Of a stretch of 33,634 nucleotides of DNA, positions 21,032-30,369 are shown piece by piece. Both the position numbers and the translations under genes were made by a program. Source of the stretch: a virus. The notes beneath the pieces were generated by a model. The model was not told where the DNA came from. It did no database searches and worked only from the letters and a program-made list of their open reading frames with translations. The DNA is taken from IMG/VR virus record IMGVR_UViG_3300043444_000298, positions 1 to 33,634 of that record; one strand, 5' to 3'. Within the stretch, counting starts at the first letter, position 1, and each line of letters starts with the position of its first letter.

Positions 21032-22132
21032 TTATGCGATGCGGACTGCGGTTAGACGACAACGGTAACGGGGGGTGCCGGCGGAGTATTCAGCCCTGAC
21101 TTTGAGATAATGGGTGGTAGTAGTTGTGGGTCTGAATATTACCTGAGGCAGGCAAGCACTTGTGTTACTTGTTGCTGTTGGCGGCAAACAAGCAACAAGA
21201 GTGTCACCAAAAGTTAGGCCAGCACCGCTATTTCCTGATGTCGTGTTGATGCCTAAAAGGATGCTTTGAGTTGTCGATCCGTTTAGTTCTCCGTCGATAT
21301 AAGCGGAAAGCAACCATACTCCTGATGTCAAAGATACCGACGCCCCATCTCCGTAGGTGGCTGTTGTCGGAAATGTAGTTATCGAGGTTTGTTTTCCCTC
21401 GACAACCTCCCCCACATGCCCCGCACTGATGGCCGAGCCGTTGGTCCTCCCCACGATCGCCTGCCCAGCGTAGTCGCTTGAGCCGATCTTGGAGGGGAGC
21501 CCTAGCGTCAACGCCCCAGCAGCAGTACTGGCAATGGCAGCCGCATTATTGGCCAGGATGTTAAAGCCCTGATTGCTCGTAGCACCAAAGGACAGAGTGC
21601 TGCCCACCGACTGCCCACCGACAACGAGGGCATTGGCCGATGTTGCGCTTGCGGTGTGGGAGGTCCAGCCGGAGATGGGGATCGAAATGAAGATAGATAT
21701 GTTGTCGCCAGTGTTAAAGGAGAATGGCGCGGTGTTTGATACAATAGATGCCGCGCCTATCGCTAAGAATATTGATTTATTGGATCCTCCATCCATGGAG
21801 ACCACGCCGCCGTAACCTGCACTTACTCCACTGTCAAGTCCAGTCCAGTATCCTATTGCCAGCCCTACGTCCGTTACATTAGGCAGACTTGAGTCATCAA
21901 CAGTTAATCCAAGTCCATTAAGATATTGGGATTGGGTTGCAGAAAATGATCCGGCAGATGGAGAGGTGGTAAATGCAATATCTATAGCGCATTCAATGTT
22001 AGTTCCGTTTCGTCTCCACCTGCCTGTATATGTGGCGTTATTAAAACTCCCTGTGGGAGTGTAACTTGTCCAACCACTCGCAGCCGGCACACTCACAGTC
22101 AGCGGGGCTAGGCGGGATGATAGTGTGGCCAT
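21032..22132 (-). CDS. Tail fibre / receptor-binding protein, 366 aa
   Basis: The protein is rich in S, T, G, A and N, with beta-type repeats. The N-terminal part has TSYTPTGSFNNATYTGRWRR and YLNGLGLTVDDSSLPNVTDV; the centre TIGGQSVGSTLSFGATSNQG-like strands; the C-terminus FRPTTTTTHYLKVRAEYSAG, TPRYRCRLTAVRIA, similar to C1q/TNF-like or fibre-knob ends. It follows another fibre gene and precedes a strong promoter. The N-terminal half (about 21690-22020) is AT-richer than the rest. Role: probable receptor binding at the tip. Confidence 0.7.
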   Translation of the reverse strand: MATLSSRLAPLTVSVPAASGWTSYTPTGSFNNATYTGRWRRNGTNIECAIDIAFTTSPSAGSFSATQSQYLNGLGLTVDDSSLPNVTDVGLAIGYWTGLDSGVSAGYGGVVSMDGGSNKSIFLAIGAASIVSNTAPFSFNTGDNISIFISIPISGWTSHTASATSANALVVGGQSVGSTLSFGATSNQGFNILANNAAAIASTAAGALTLGLPSKIGSSDYAGQAIVGRTNGSAISAGHVGEVVEGKQTSITTFPTTATYGDGASVSLTSGVWLLSAYIDGELNGSTTQSILLGINTTSGNSGAGLTFGDTLVACLPPTATSNTSACLPQVIFRPTTTTTHYLKVRAEYSAGTPRYRCRLTAVRIA

Positions 22133-22143
22133 TAGGGTTCTCC

Positions 22144-24012
22144 TTAAACGTCATAGTACGGAATCTTGCGATCCGTACCGTTTACGTTGATTGTGATATA
22201 TCCACGCGCCTGTGCTGGTAGCGTTGATGTTGCTCCGCTTGTTGCGGTTGTGGACGTCGCTGTGTTGAGTCGGTGGGTTGGCGTTGTGGACGCAGCCCCC
22301 AACGTCCAGGCCCCGGCATTAGTGCATCTAATCACTTCCTGTAGTGTTGCTGTCGATCCAGCCGAATGTGAGACGCTTGTCGTGGTTGATAAAGAAAATG
22401 CCGAGTTACCTGTCGCAGTTGCGCCCGATACTGTCAGGACAGATCCTGCTGTGTTGGCGGTCGAATGTTTCCAAGTCCCGCCCTCGAAGTACATCCCGTT
22501 ACTTAGTAACGCCCCAGTGATGCCTCCATTGGTCATCATCAAGTTAGCAGTCTGGGATCCTATGTAAGGATAACTTACGGTCTGCGTGAATGAACTACCG
22601 GCAGCGGTCATGTAAAGACTGCCGGATGTATCAACCGTCAGCTTCGTCGTCCCATTCGTCTCAATATTGACGCCAAAGTTGTCATTGGTCCCGATCGTCA
22701 TCGCAGCACCCAAGGTGTTCCCACCCTGGACTATGGCCTGATTGCTGCTACCTGGAGCCGATGACTGCACGACCCAGCGAGAGTTGACGCTGTCCCAAGT
22801 CAGGATGACCCAGGAGCCCGACACGTCCATCACAAGGGTCTCGTTCACAGCGTAGCCGTCGATGGCCTGACCCGTTGCGGGTGCGATCGTCAAGTTGTTG
22901 GTAGCGAAGGTTTCCCTGGCATCCAGAAAGCCAATAGACGCCTTGGCTGTGCCGCTAGGCAGTGTGATCGTAAAGCCTGCAGAGGTCGTGTTGCAGAGGT
23001 ACAGCGTGCCCGCGACTGCGGGGCTCAGCGCCGTGCTGCGCTCGACGGGGTCGAGACCGCCGCCAATGGCGACCTCCAGGCCCGCAGAGTTGAGCCTGAA
23101 CAGTCTGTCGTCCGACTTGCTGTAAATGCGTAGCGTGCCAGCAGAGGGGCTTGCAGGCGTCGATGCATGGGGTGCGTCGTAGTACGAGCTGATGATGGGG
23201 TTGGTCAGGGTCGGGGTTGTTAGTGTCTTGTCGGTCAGCGTCTGTGAACCTGATGACAGTACAAAATCGGCTGACGCCCCCACGTTGGGAATGGTGTAGG
23301 TGCGGTTGCCACCGGATGCCAGGGCTGTGATCTCGGTGTGGTTGCCAGCAGGGTTAAGATAGATGTTGCCGTTGGCACGCAGCACCGATGAGAACGTGCT
23401 GGCCCCACCGAATGTGTTGGTGCCGTTGAATGTTTTGTTGCCTGTGAAGGTCTGTGTGCCCTCAAGGGCAGCAAAGGTGGGGTCCGTGCTGAGGTCGGGG
23501 AACAGCCATGTGCGGGCACTGGCCTGTGTCCCAGGTGACAACACGATGCGGTTAGGTGAAGCCCCCAGGAACAGCGGTGTGGTGGCATCAAAGCGTACCG
23601 TCTGCGAGAATATAGTGCCCGTGCCGCTGAACGTCTGGTTAGCTGCCTCAAGCAGGCTGAACGTACCCGTGGCACTGACTGCCGCAATGTTGGGCATACT
23701 GTAGGTCAGGTTGCTTGCAGGATTGTTGGGCACATTGACTGTGATCTTGTTGGGCCCAGCACCGAAGGACATCTGGTTGGACGTGGCGGTCAACGCTACG
23801 GATGGTGTGCTGACCTCGCTCGTAAAGGTCTTGGACCCGCCAATGGACTGATTGCCTGAGGTCAGGACCAGCGTTGACGACACAATGCCGGAGTCCTTAA
23901 CTGTGGACCCATCGGTACCGTCCCACAGGACCACAGCGTTGTTGGTCGTTGTGACTGGGCCTGAGATGCCGCCACCGCCGCCACCGTCTACAGGGTATTT
24001 TGCAAAGGCCAT
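22144..24012 (-). CDS. Tail fibre, 622 aa
   Basis: After a Gly-rich start (AKYPVDGGGGGGISGPVTTT), the protein has repeats such as GNQSIGGSKTFTSEVSTPSV, EGTQTFTGNKTFNGTNTFGG and GSQTLTDKTLTTPTLTNPII, which are typical of trimeric phage fibre shafts. It ends in ARGYITINVNGTDRKIPYYD, a common fibre end. The start is ATG 24012 (TAATG overlap with the upstream gene); an ATG at 24042 is possible. It probably makes the fibre shaft, with the 366-aa protein as the partner or tip. Confidence 0.8.
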   Translation of the reverse strand: MAFAKYPVDGGGGGGISGPVTTTNNAVVLWDGTDGSTVKDSGIVSSTLVLTSGNQSIGGSKTFTSEVSTPSVALTATSNQMSFGAGPNKITVNVPNNPASNLTYSMPNIAAVSATGTFSLLEAANQTFSGTGTIFSQTVRFDATTPLFLGASPNRIVLSPGTQASARTWLFPDLSTDPTFAALEGTQTFTGNKTFNGTNTFGGASTFSSVLRANGNIYLNPAGNHTEITALASGGNRTYTIPNVGASADFVLSSGSQTLTDKTLTTPTLTNPIISSYYDAPHASTPASPSAGTLRIYSKSDDRLFRLNSAGLEVAIGGGLDPVERSTALSPAVAGTLYLCNTTSAGFTITLPSGTAKASIGFLDARETFATNNLTIAPATGQAIDGYAVNETLVMDVSGSWVILTWDSVNSRWVVQSSAPGSSNQAIVQGGNTLGAAMTIGTNDNFGVNIETNGTTKLTVDTSGSLYMTAAGSSFTQTVSYPYIGSQTANLMMTNGGITGALLSNGMYFEGGTWKHSTANTAGSVLTVSGATATGNSAFSLSTTTSVSHSAGSTATLQEVIRCTNAGAWTLGAASTTPTHRLNTATSTTATSGATSTLPAQARGYITINVNGTDRKIPYYDV

Positions 24013-24365
24013 TAGTTTGCGTCTCCCTTGCCGAAGAACCATGCACTGGCTGAGCCTGTGCCAGCAGACCCAACATACTTGAGCCGCACATACCTGTTGG
24101 GCAGGTCATCCAGGTTGGCGATGTGGGCACCGGATGCCCCTGTGACGTTCAGCGTGGCCGACAGGCTGATCTCGGTCTCATCGGACTTGGTGGCCTCGTT
24201 GGACACAAAGACTTGGACCTCACCAGACAAACTGGACCCGTTGGACCATACAAAGGAAAAGCTTCCAGCCTGCAGCTGTGAACAGTCGATCCATTCTGTT
24301 GCCTTGGTCGTGTTGTCCAGGGCCTCACCGCTCCACAGTTGTATCTTGATGACCTGTAGTCCCAT
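24012..24365 (-). CDS. Small structural protein, 117 aa
   Basis: The start is ATG 24365 (TGATG overlap with the large gene). The product has beta-rich stretches such as MGLQVIKIQLWSGEALDNTT, GSFSFVWSNGSSLSGEVQVF, DETEISLSATLNVTGASGAH and VRLKYVGSAGTGSASAWFFG. The pattern is like a small jelly-roll protein attached to virions, possibly a fibre connector or decoration protein. Exact family not recognised. It is coupled to both neighbours by 1-base overlaps. Confidence 0.55.
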   Translation of the reverse strand: MGLQVIKIQLWSGEALDNTTKATEWIDCSQLQAGSFSFVWSNGSSLSGEVQVFVSNEATKSDETEISLSATLNVTGASGAHIANLDDLPNRYVRLKYVGSAGTGSASAWFFGKGDAN

Positions 24366-27300
24366 CACACCCTCTGTTCACGACTGGCAGAGTTGAGTGC
24401 TGCCATGTTACCGTTATTTTGTGGCTGCTGTGCTTGCTGTGGTTGCTTCAAAGCTGCCATCCTTGCAAGATAGTCTGGCTGCATGGCTTTCACAGATGGG
24501 ACACCGAACAGTATACCAAGTTGGATGCGCGCTTGAAAGGATGCCTTCTCAGGTCGCATCAGCTGGCCCGTGACCTGCGTCAACAGGTCGTCATACATCT
24601 TTGGGTAGACGGCCTTGATGGCCTCCACAGTGCGGTGGTTGATGTTTCCATCGGACATCTGCCTGAGGATCACCTTGGGCTTCATCACAGCCTGCACATA
24701 GTCGCCGTAGTGCGACATCTCAACAGGGCTGGGCACAAAGTCGTCCGGGTACACACCGGGGTTGTAGGGGTCCTTAGGTATCTTGCTTTCAAGGAACGAC
24801 AGGCCCCTGGTTACAGTGGTCTGCGTCTCGATGAGGAGCCTAGGGCTTGCCACAGCGTCCTCGCCAAGGTTGTCCATGACCCGCAGCATCAGACTCTCTG
24901 GGTCCTGCTGCATGGCTGTGAGTTTCTTGCGGTGTGCCTTAAAGGCCGTTTCGTCGTCCTGTGGCCTCTCGGTGGGCTCCATGCGCAGCTTCTCACGGAT
25001 GATAGTCTGACGCACAGCAGGCACTGCCTTGCCAATGACGCCCTCCACACCCCCTATCTTTTTGTCGAATCGCACAAACTTCTCCGAGGCATTCTTGGCC
25101 ATGCGGTCAAAGCCATCGGCTGCGGTCTCAATACCAGACAAAAACTTGAGTGCAGTCTTGGGATTCTGTAGTGCGCCGCCAATCATCATTGCAGGCACAG
25201 CAAAGGCAGGACCGCCGACAAGTGACCCAAGACCGAGGCCCTGTGCCATGCCCATCAGACTGCGCCCTGTGGAGATTTCAAGGCTCTGCATCAGCTTGGC
25301 AGCCACCTTCATCTCGATGGTGCCCTCGATCTGTTTCTCGATGTCGTCAATCTTGGCAAGTGCAGATTGCTTAGTTTCCATGACGGACTTATTGAAGTCG
25401 TCCACAGCTACGCGCTGTGCCTTCATGTTGGCAATCTGGTCATCAAGATACTTGGCAGCACGTTCCTTGCCTGCCTGCTGCGCTTGGTTGACAAGGCGCT
25501 TGCTGTTCTGATCGGCAAGCTTTTCGAGCCTTGCAATCTCATCATCCAATCCCTTGATGCTCAGGGGCTCAAGTTGTTCTGCGGCCTCACGCACCCCTGC
25601 CTTGAAGTCGTCCAGTGCTAGCTGTTTCTTGAAGTTTGCCGAATTGCCTGCAGACCTGATGAACAGATCCTGGGCGCGGTCGTTGGGGATACGCTCCCAT
25701 TTGCCTTGCCTGTTCTTGCGGCTGATGAAAAACAGGTCATTGAAGTTGTCCACGCTGCGCCTGATGGTGGTCAGGATGTCTGCACGTTTTGCGACCGCTG
25801 CGCCAAACTCGCCGAATAGTTTCTCGTTAGTGGATGCGCGCCTCAGTTCACCCCATACATTCTTCAGCTTCTCTGCTGCCCTGGCATCAGCAGAACTGAG
25901 AAACTGCGGGTTGCGGTCAAAGACCTTGCCTTGCTCTGCGATCTGATTCTTGACGGCCACGATGGCATCATTGACATCGGTGATGGTCCTAGACTCATCA
26001 AAGATGCGTTTACTTAATTCTGCACGTGCGTCATCTAGCACCATGATGGCACCAGGGTCATAGACGTTGCCGCCAAACTTCTGATTGCCTTCGCGCATCT
26101 CTGCGGTCACGTCATCAAGCTTGGCAATGAGCCTGCGGGCTTCTGCGTCAACGGCGTCAAACTTCTTGAGCCGTGCGCCTTTCTCGGCCTTCTCAAGCTT
26201 AGTGCCCTTCAGTGCTGGCCGGTACAGGATGCCTTCGATGCCCAGGTCATCTGCTAGTTCTGCCTCATCTGACCAGTCCTCATCGAACCGCTTGAATATG
26301 GCCTTGTCTACTTTGCCAATCTCAGCATCAAGCACGCCACGCTGCACCTTGGCCGTCTGGCTGGCAGCCCTCTCCAGTTCATCGGCCACCTCGATGCCAG
26401 CAGTAACTGAGTCAGAAAACTCCTTGGTCAACTGCTGCGGGTTGTTCATGTACTTGACCAAGGTGCGTCTGCCCTCGGCATTGTTGCGGGCAAATATTTC
26501 CTTGGTCCGTGGGTCGATCTCGATGCCCTTCAATGAGGCATCAAAGTCGCCCCTGGATATGGCAGACAGGTTGCCATACTTTTCTGTGACCCATCCGGTG
26601 AAGTCCTTAATGGTCTTGGGCACAAACTCAGTCTTGCCCGCTGCAGTCAGTGCAGACGTTGTAGCGGCCTTGGTGCCCTCCAATAGACCGCGCCCAGCCA
26701 CCGACAGGCCGCCGCCGAATAGTGCGCCCAGGCCCACGTTGGCCACGGCCTTTTGCGCTGTCAGTTCGGGGTCTGCCAGGGCCATCTCGGAGACGGTCTG
26801 ACCGGCACCGATAGCTGCGCCCTCTACTGTGCCGCCAACGAGTGCGCGCCCCATTTTCTGCACTGCGGTGAGTTGTTGGGCCCCACGGCCTATCACGCTA
26901 GCAGCCTTGGCACCTGCTGCTGTGGCTGCTGCCACGGGTGCTATCGGTGCTGCAAGCCCGGCAACGCCCCCCGCAATCTCACCAGCGATGGACGCTGTGG
27001 GGCTGACATCGCGCACCTCACGGGCAAACTCGGCCGTCTCCTGGCCCAGGCCAGCCCTGATGGCCACATCGGACAGGCCCAGCGTTGCGCCACGCAGCGC
27101 ACCAAGGCCCGCCGCTGTGACGGGCATATCGGCCGCTTCTTTACGGATAGCTTGGATCTCGGCCTGCGCAGCCTCACGGTCCTCTGCAGATGTACGGTAC
27201 CGTACACCCATCTGCAGGGCCTTAGGCATCTCCTCAGAGTCCAGATCCCCAACGGTACCATCGGGCAGTGTGACAGGGATACGTATACCTGGGCGCAGTT

Positions 27301-27385
27301 CATAGTTCCCTGAGGTCAGGGCGTCGTTGACCAAGTTGTCAGCGACATCGACTATGACCTGTCTGCGCTTGTCTAGTAACCTCAT
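24365..27385 (-). CDS. Large internal virion / ejection-type protein, 1006 aa
   Basis: This is the largest gene in the window. The N-terminal half contains Gly/Ala-rich hydrophobic helices (about residues 90-170, e.g. GEIAGGVAGLAAPIAPVAAA; and GLGALFGGGLSVAGRGLL). The middle and late parts are long charged helices, with a third hydrophobic segment (LGLGSLVGGPAFAVPAMMIG). It ends in Q/N-rich low complexity. Such mixtures of membrane-prone and coiled-coil segments characterise podoviral internal (ejection) proteins like T7 gp15/gp16, which form a channel through the cell envelope. No transglycosylase motif was seen. Its size and place beside the 533- and 458-aa proteins support this role. Confidence 0.65.
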   Translation of the reverse strand: MRLLDKRRQVIVDVADNLVNDALTSGNYELRPGIRIPVTLPDGTVGDLDSEEMPKALQMGVRYRTSAEDREAAQAEIQAIRKEAADMPVTAAGLGALRGATLGLSDVAIRAGLGQETAEFAREVRDVSPTASIAGEIAGGVAGLAAPIAPVAAATAAGAKAASVIGRGAQQLTAVQKMGRALVGGTVEGAAIGAGQTVSEMALADPELTAQKAVANVGLGALFGGGLSVAGRGLLEGTKAATTSALTAAGKTEFVPKTIKDFTGWVTEKYGNLSAISRGDFDASLKGIEIDPRTKEIFARNNAEGRRTLVKYMNNPQQLTKEFSDSVTAGIEVADELERAASQTAKVQRGVLDAEIGKVDKAIFKRFDEDWSDEAELADDLGIEGILYRPALKGTKLEKAEKGARLKKFDAVDAEARRLIAKLDDVTAEMREGNQKFGGNVYDPGAIMVLDDARAELSKRIFDESRTITDVNDAIVAVKNQIAEQGKVFDRNPQFLSSADARAAEKLKNVWGELRRASTNEKLFGEFGAAVAKRADILTTIRRSVDNFNDLFFISRKNRQGKWERIPNDRAQDLFIRSAGNSANFKKQLALDDFKAGVREAAEQLEPLSIKGLDDEIARLEKLADQNSKRLVNQAQQAGKERAAKYLDDQIANMKAQRVAVDDFNKSVMETKQSALAKIDDIEKQIEGTIEMKVAAKLMQSLEISTGRSLMGMAQGLGLGSLVGGPAFAVPAMMIGGALQNPKTALKFLSGIETAADGFDRMAKNASEKFVRFDKKIGGVEGVIGKAVPAVRQTIIREKLRMEPTERPQDDETAFKAHRKKLTAMQQDPESLMLRVMDNLGEDAVASPRLLIETQTTVTRGLSFLESKIPKDPYNPGVYPDDFVPSPVEMSHYGDYVQAVMKPKVILRQMSDGNINHRTVEAIKAVYPKMYDDLLTQVTGQLMRPEKASFQARIQLGILFGVPSVKAMQPDYLARMAALKQPQQAQQPQNNGNMAALNSASREQRV

Positions 27386-27391
27386 CGGTTG

Positions 27392-28993
27392 TTACCTTCC
27401 AGGCATGACGTTAGCAATGCCTGTCTTTTGCTTGGGCTCCTGGCCCCGTGGGGTGAAGCTTGACAGCTGTGATGTGTTGTCTGCGCCCAACGGTTGCTGA
27501 CTGATGACAAGGTTTGCAGGCACACCGAATGCTGTGGCCCTCTCAGTGAACCGCTGGTCAAGCTTCTGTTTGCCTACCATGGCCGCATTGCGCAGTTCTC
27601 TGGCTGCCTCGACAAGGTTGGCCGTCTGTTCTGGCGTCATCTTACCTGAAATGGCTTTCTCAGCCTGTTGCTTGAATCTGTCCACAACGGACCCGGCCTG
27701 CATGGTCAGGTTGACCTCAGCCTCACGCACGACGCTGTTTTCGTCAAGGACACGGTTGAATGTGGTGATGAGGCCCTGCGCTGCGTTGGGGTTGGTCTGT
27801 GCAAGCTTGGCTAGGTTTTCCATTTTCTTGTATGCTTGGTCAATCTTGTTGTATGACTTGATGCCTTCGTTACCTTCGTATGCCGATGACAATTCAGACA
27901 CAGCCTTGATCTGGGCATCAGTCAACGGTGCCTTTTGGACGTTCTTCGATGCAAGGTCAAACAGCTTGCCCATGGCCTCGGCCTTGGATACTTCCAACTG
28001 ACCGATAAGGATGTCGCCCTTGGCCCTGGCCTCCTGTGTGCCATACCGGTCTGCTATGAGTTTGATCTTGTTCTGTGCCGCTTCGATGGCCAAAGTCTTC
28101 TGTGCCAACTGCGCATCGACCTTGTCTTTGAACAGGTCTTTGACATCGGACAGCCCTTGACGGGCCAGTGCTACCTGATTCTGCTTGTTGGTGATTTCTT
28201 CTTTCTGTGCGGTGATGTCATCGTCGATCGCGCCCTGGATGATCTTCAGTGCGGCATTTTCTGAGCCCTTGGTCAGGCCCCGTCCTAGTTCACCGAAGGC
28301 AATGGCAATACCTGCCATGATGCGCTTGCCTGTGCTGCCACCAAAGAATCTGTCAGGGTCAATCTTAGCCTGTGCATAGTTACTGCGCAGTGTTTCAAGA
28401 TTGCCTTGGGCCTCAGCTATGCGCGTGTCACGCTCCTGCATGTCACGCATGACCTGATAGTTGATCTGGTCCTGTGTGCGCATCAGGTCGATGGTTTCTT
28501 TTTCCACCTCCTGCTGCATTTTGGTCTGGGCATTCAGTTGTTTCTGGATGCCAGACTGTTGCATCCCAATGCCCTGTCTGATGTCATCGGCAATCTCAAG
28601 ACCCATCTTGTTGAGGCCGGCACTAGTTTGCGACTGCACCTGTGTATCCACACTTCCAACGGGCCCTGTGGAAACCTGCTGTGCAGGCTCCATGTTCAAC
28701 TGCGTGGGACTGGTGGCACTGTAGGCCGCAGGTTGCTCCCACAGGGGCAGGTTGGCCTGCGCCGGTATTGTATTGACCATAGGGGCCTGTGCAGCAGACA
28801 CTGGGGTCATTGTGGGCTGCGCGGGTGGTAACACTATGCCCTGCGGCCCTTGGCCCTGCGTCAACACCTGTGACGGTGTGGATGCGATGAGATTTTGGAA
28901 TTGCGCGGCCTTGTCCTGGGATAGCCCCGACTTGGCAATGCGCCCGCCTGTGTCCGTGAGAAAGAACCTGTCGTCCTGGCCTACGATGGGCAT
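27392..28993 (-). CDS. Internal virion-like protein, 533 aa
   Basis: The start is ATG 28993 (TGATG overlap); a GTG at 28996 is equal in frame. The N-terminus is a short beta-like VGQDDRFFLTDTGGRIAKSG; then a long P/Q/A/T-rich region (residues 45-120), followed by helices and coiled coils (MGKL, KQLNAQTKMQQEVEKETIDL, KQNQVALARQGLSDVKDLFK). A Gly-rich hydrophobic patch (RIMAGIAIAFGELGRGLTKG) may contact membranes. It resembles podoviral internal proteins, and sits between two other candidate ejection proteins. No enzymatic motif is visible. Confidence 0.6.
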   Translation of the reverse strand: MPIVGQDDRFFLTDTGGRIAKSGLSQDKAAQFQNLIASTPSQVLTQGQGPQGIVLPPAQPTMTPVSAAQAPMVNTIPAQANLPLWEQPAAYSATSPTQLNMEPAQQVSTGPVGSVDTQVQSQTSAGLNKMGLEIADDIRQGIGMQQSGIQKQLNAQTKMQQEVEKETIDLMRTQDQINYQVMRDMQERDTRIAEAQGNLETLRSNYAQAKIDPDRFFGGSTGKRIMAGIAIAFGELGRGLTKGSENAALKIIQGAIDDDITAQKEEITNKQNQVALARQGLSDVKDLFKDKVDAQLAQKTLAIEAAQNKIKLIADRYGTQEARAKGDILIGQLEVSKAEAMGKLFDLASKNVQKAPLTDAQIKAVSELSSAYEGNEGIKSYNKIDQAYKKMENLAKLAQTNPNAAQGLITTFNRVLDENSVVREAEVNLTMQAGSVVDRFKQQAEKAISGKMTPEQTANLVEAARELRNAAMVGKQKLDQRFTERATAFGVPANLVISQQPLGADNTSQLSSFTPRGQEPKQKTGIANVMPGR

Positions 28994-30369
28994 CACTTGC
29001 CCTCCAGTTTGGCAAGCCTCTGGTTGATATTGGCAAGGCCAGATAGTGCGAGTAGGAACCCACGGGCACTGTCTACCATCATACCCTGTGGCGTGTGGAC
29101 GACTGCAGTGCGCCCCATTTTGGTCTTGGCAAGGTCTTGAGCCATAGGCCCGTACTGTGTGCCCTTGGCTGTGCCGGGCTCAGTGGGGTCCTTGTAACGG
29201 TAGCTGTTGTCGGTCAGTGCCGCCAGGAATGACTCTGTCTCGTTGTTGGGCTTGATGTCGGTCTTGCTGCGCTTGTCGGACCTTGTGAGACCAGCCCCAA
29301 TGCCAGCGCCTGCGGCGCTCAGCACGGACCCAAACATCCCGGTCTTGCCTTGGGTGATGGCCTGCTGCCTGCCCGTCTCGCCTGTGTACAGTGTGCCTAG
29401 TCCTCCAAGTTGTCCTGCAAGTAAATTGGACCCAATGTTGGCGTAGGCCAGTTGACCTTGCTGTTGCAATGTTGCTGCGTCCAAGCCCATCTGGCTAGTG
29501 AACATATCGGCCTGCAAGGCTCGCTCCTGGTTGCTCAGTGCCGTCTGCAGGTCAATCTGTGCCTGTGACTTAGCAATGTCGGCATTCAGCCCAGCAAACT
29601 GCCCTGCACCGGACTGGTAGGCATTGATAGCATCCTGTATTGCCTGCTTGCGTGCTACGTCCTGCTGCAGGTTAATCTGGCCTGCCTGGATGGCTGCCTG
29701 CCTTGCCATCTCCTCCTGTGACAGTGCCCCTTGGGCGAATGCTTGCTGTGCTGCCTGCATCTCCTGGGCCCTGAGCATGGCAGCCTGATTGACAGCGGCC
29801 TGCTGCATCTCAGCGCCTTGCATCTGTGCGCCGCGCATAGCGGCCGCATTAAAGCCCCTGGCTCCGGCTGCTGCCATCTGTGCCTTGATGGCTTGGTCTA
29901 CTCCGGTCTGCATCTGTGCCTGTGCCGCTGAGGGGCCCTGGCCCATGGCTGCAGCACGCAACAGGTCAAGACTCTGGGCAGTGTTGGCACCACCTTGCTG
30001 TGCGGCCTGGAGAAAGGCCAGTGTGCGCGGGTCAACCTGGCCTGCTGCGTCGATGTTGCCCTGTGCCTGTTGGTTGGCCTGCCTAAAGTCGCCCATGCCC
30101 TGCACTGGTCCGATGTTAGTGGCGCGTAGCCTTTGCGCTGTTACTGCCTGCGGGTTGTAACGTTCAACTTGCTTGCTGAACATCTCACCAGACCTTGCAC
30201 CCATCTGCTGTGTTACGTTGCGCATAGGGGCCTCATCGGCCTTGCCTACACGGGTGGGGTCAATGCTCGACAGGTTGCCAGTCCTGGCCTTGTTGCCAAT
30301 GGCCAAAGGAACAAACCCAATGGGATTGATGGCAGCTGCGACGTTCAGACCCTTTTGCAACAAACTCAT
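28993..30369 (-). CDS. Internal virion-like protein with a C-terminal S74 chaperone domain
   Basis: This 458-aa protein is mostly Ala/Gln/Met-rich helix (residues ~50-340: AINPIGFVPLAIGN, QAQGNIDAAGQVDPRTLAFL, AMRGAQMQGAEMQQAAVNQA). The last 95 residues (364-458) are a peptidase S74 / intramolecular chaperone domain: SDKRSKTDIKPNNETESFLA (start with the catalytic Ser-Asp), then YRYKDPTEPGTAKGTQYGPM, AQDL, and GLANINQRLAKLEGK at the end. S74 domains help trimers fold and then cut themselves off at the Ser; they usually sit on tail spikes. Here the domain is on a helical internal-type protein. The ATG overlaps the nozzle stop (ATGA). Confidence 0.75.
   Translation of the reverse strand: MSLLQKGLNVAAAINPIGFVPLAIGNKARTGNLSSIDPTRVGKADEAPMRNVTQQMGARSGEMFSKQVERYNPQAVTAQRLRATNIGPVQGMGDFRQANQQAQGNIDAAGQVDPRTLAFLQAAQQGGANTAQSLDLLRAAAMGQGPSAAQAQMQTGVDQAIKAQMAAAGARGFNAAAMRGAQMQGAEMQQAAVNQAAMLRAQEMQAAQQAFAQGALSQEEMARQAAIQAGQINLQQDVARKQAIQDAINAYQSGAGQFAGLNADIAKSQAQIDLQTALSNQERALQADMFTSQMGLDAATLQQQGQLAYANIGSNLLAGQLGGLGTLYTGETGRQQAITQGKTGMFGSVLSAAGAGIGAGLTRSDKRSKTDIKPNNETESFLAALTDNSYRYKDPTEPGTAKGTQYGPMAQDLAKTKMGRTAVVHTPQGMMVDSARGFLLALSGLANINQRLAKLEGK

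Noticed and set aside
24419-27313. Several long plus-strand frames (76-250 aa) opposite the 1006-aa gene
   Set aside because: They lie opposite a long GC-rich gene whose own translation is coherent; they lack ribosome sites and gene-like composition.
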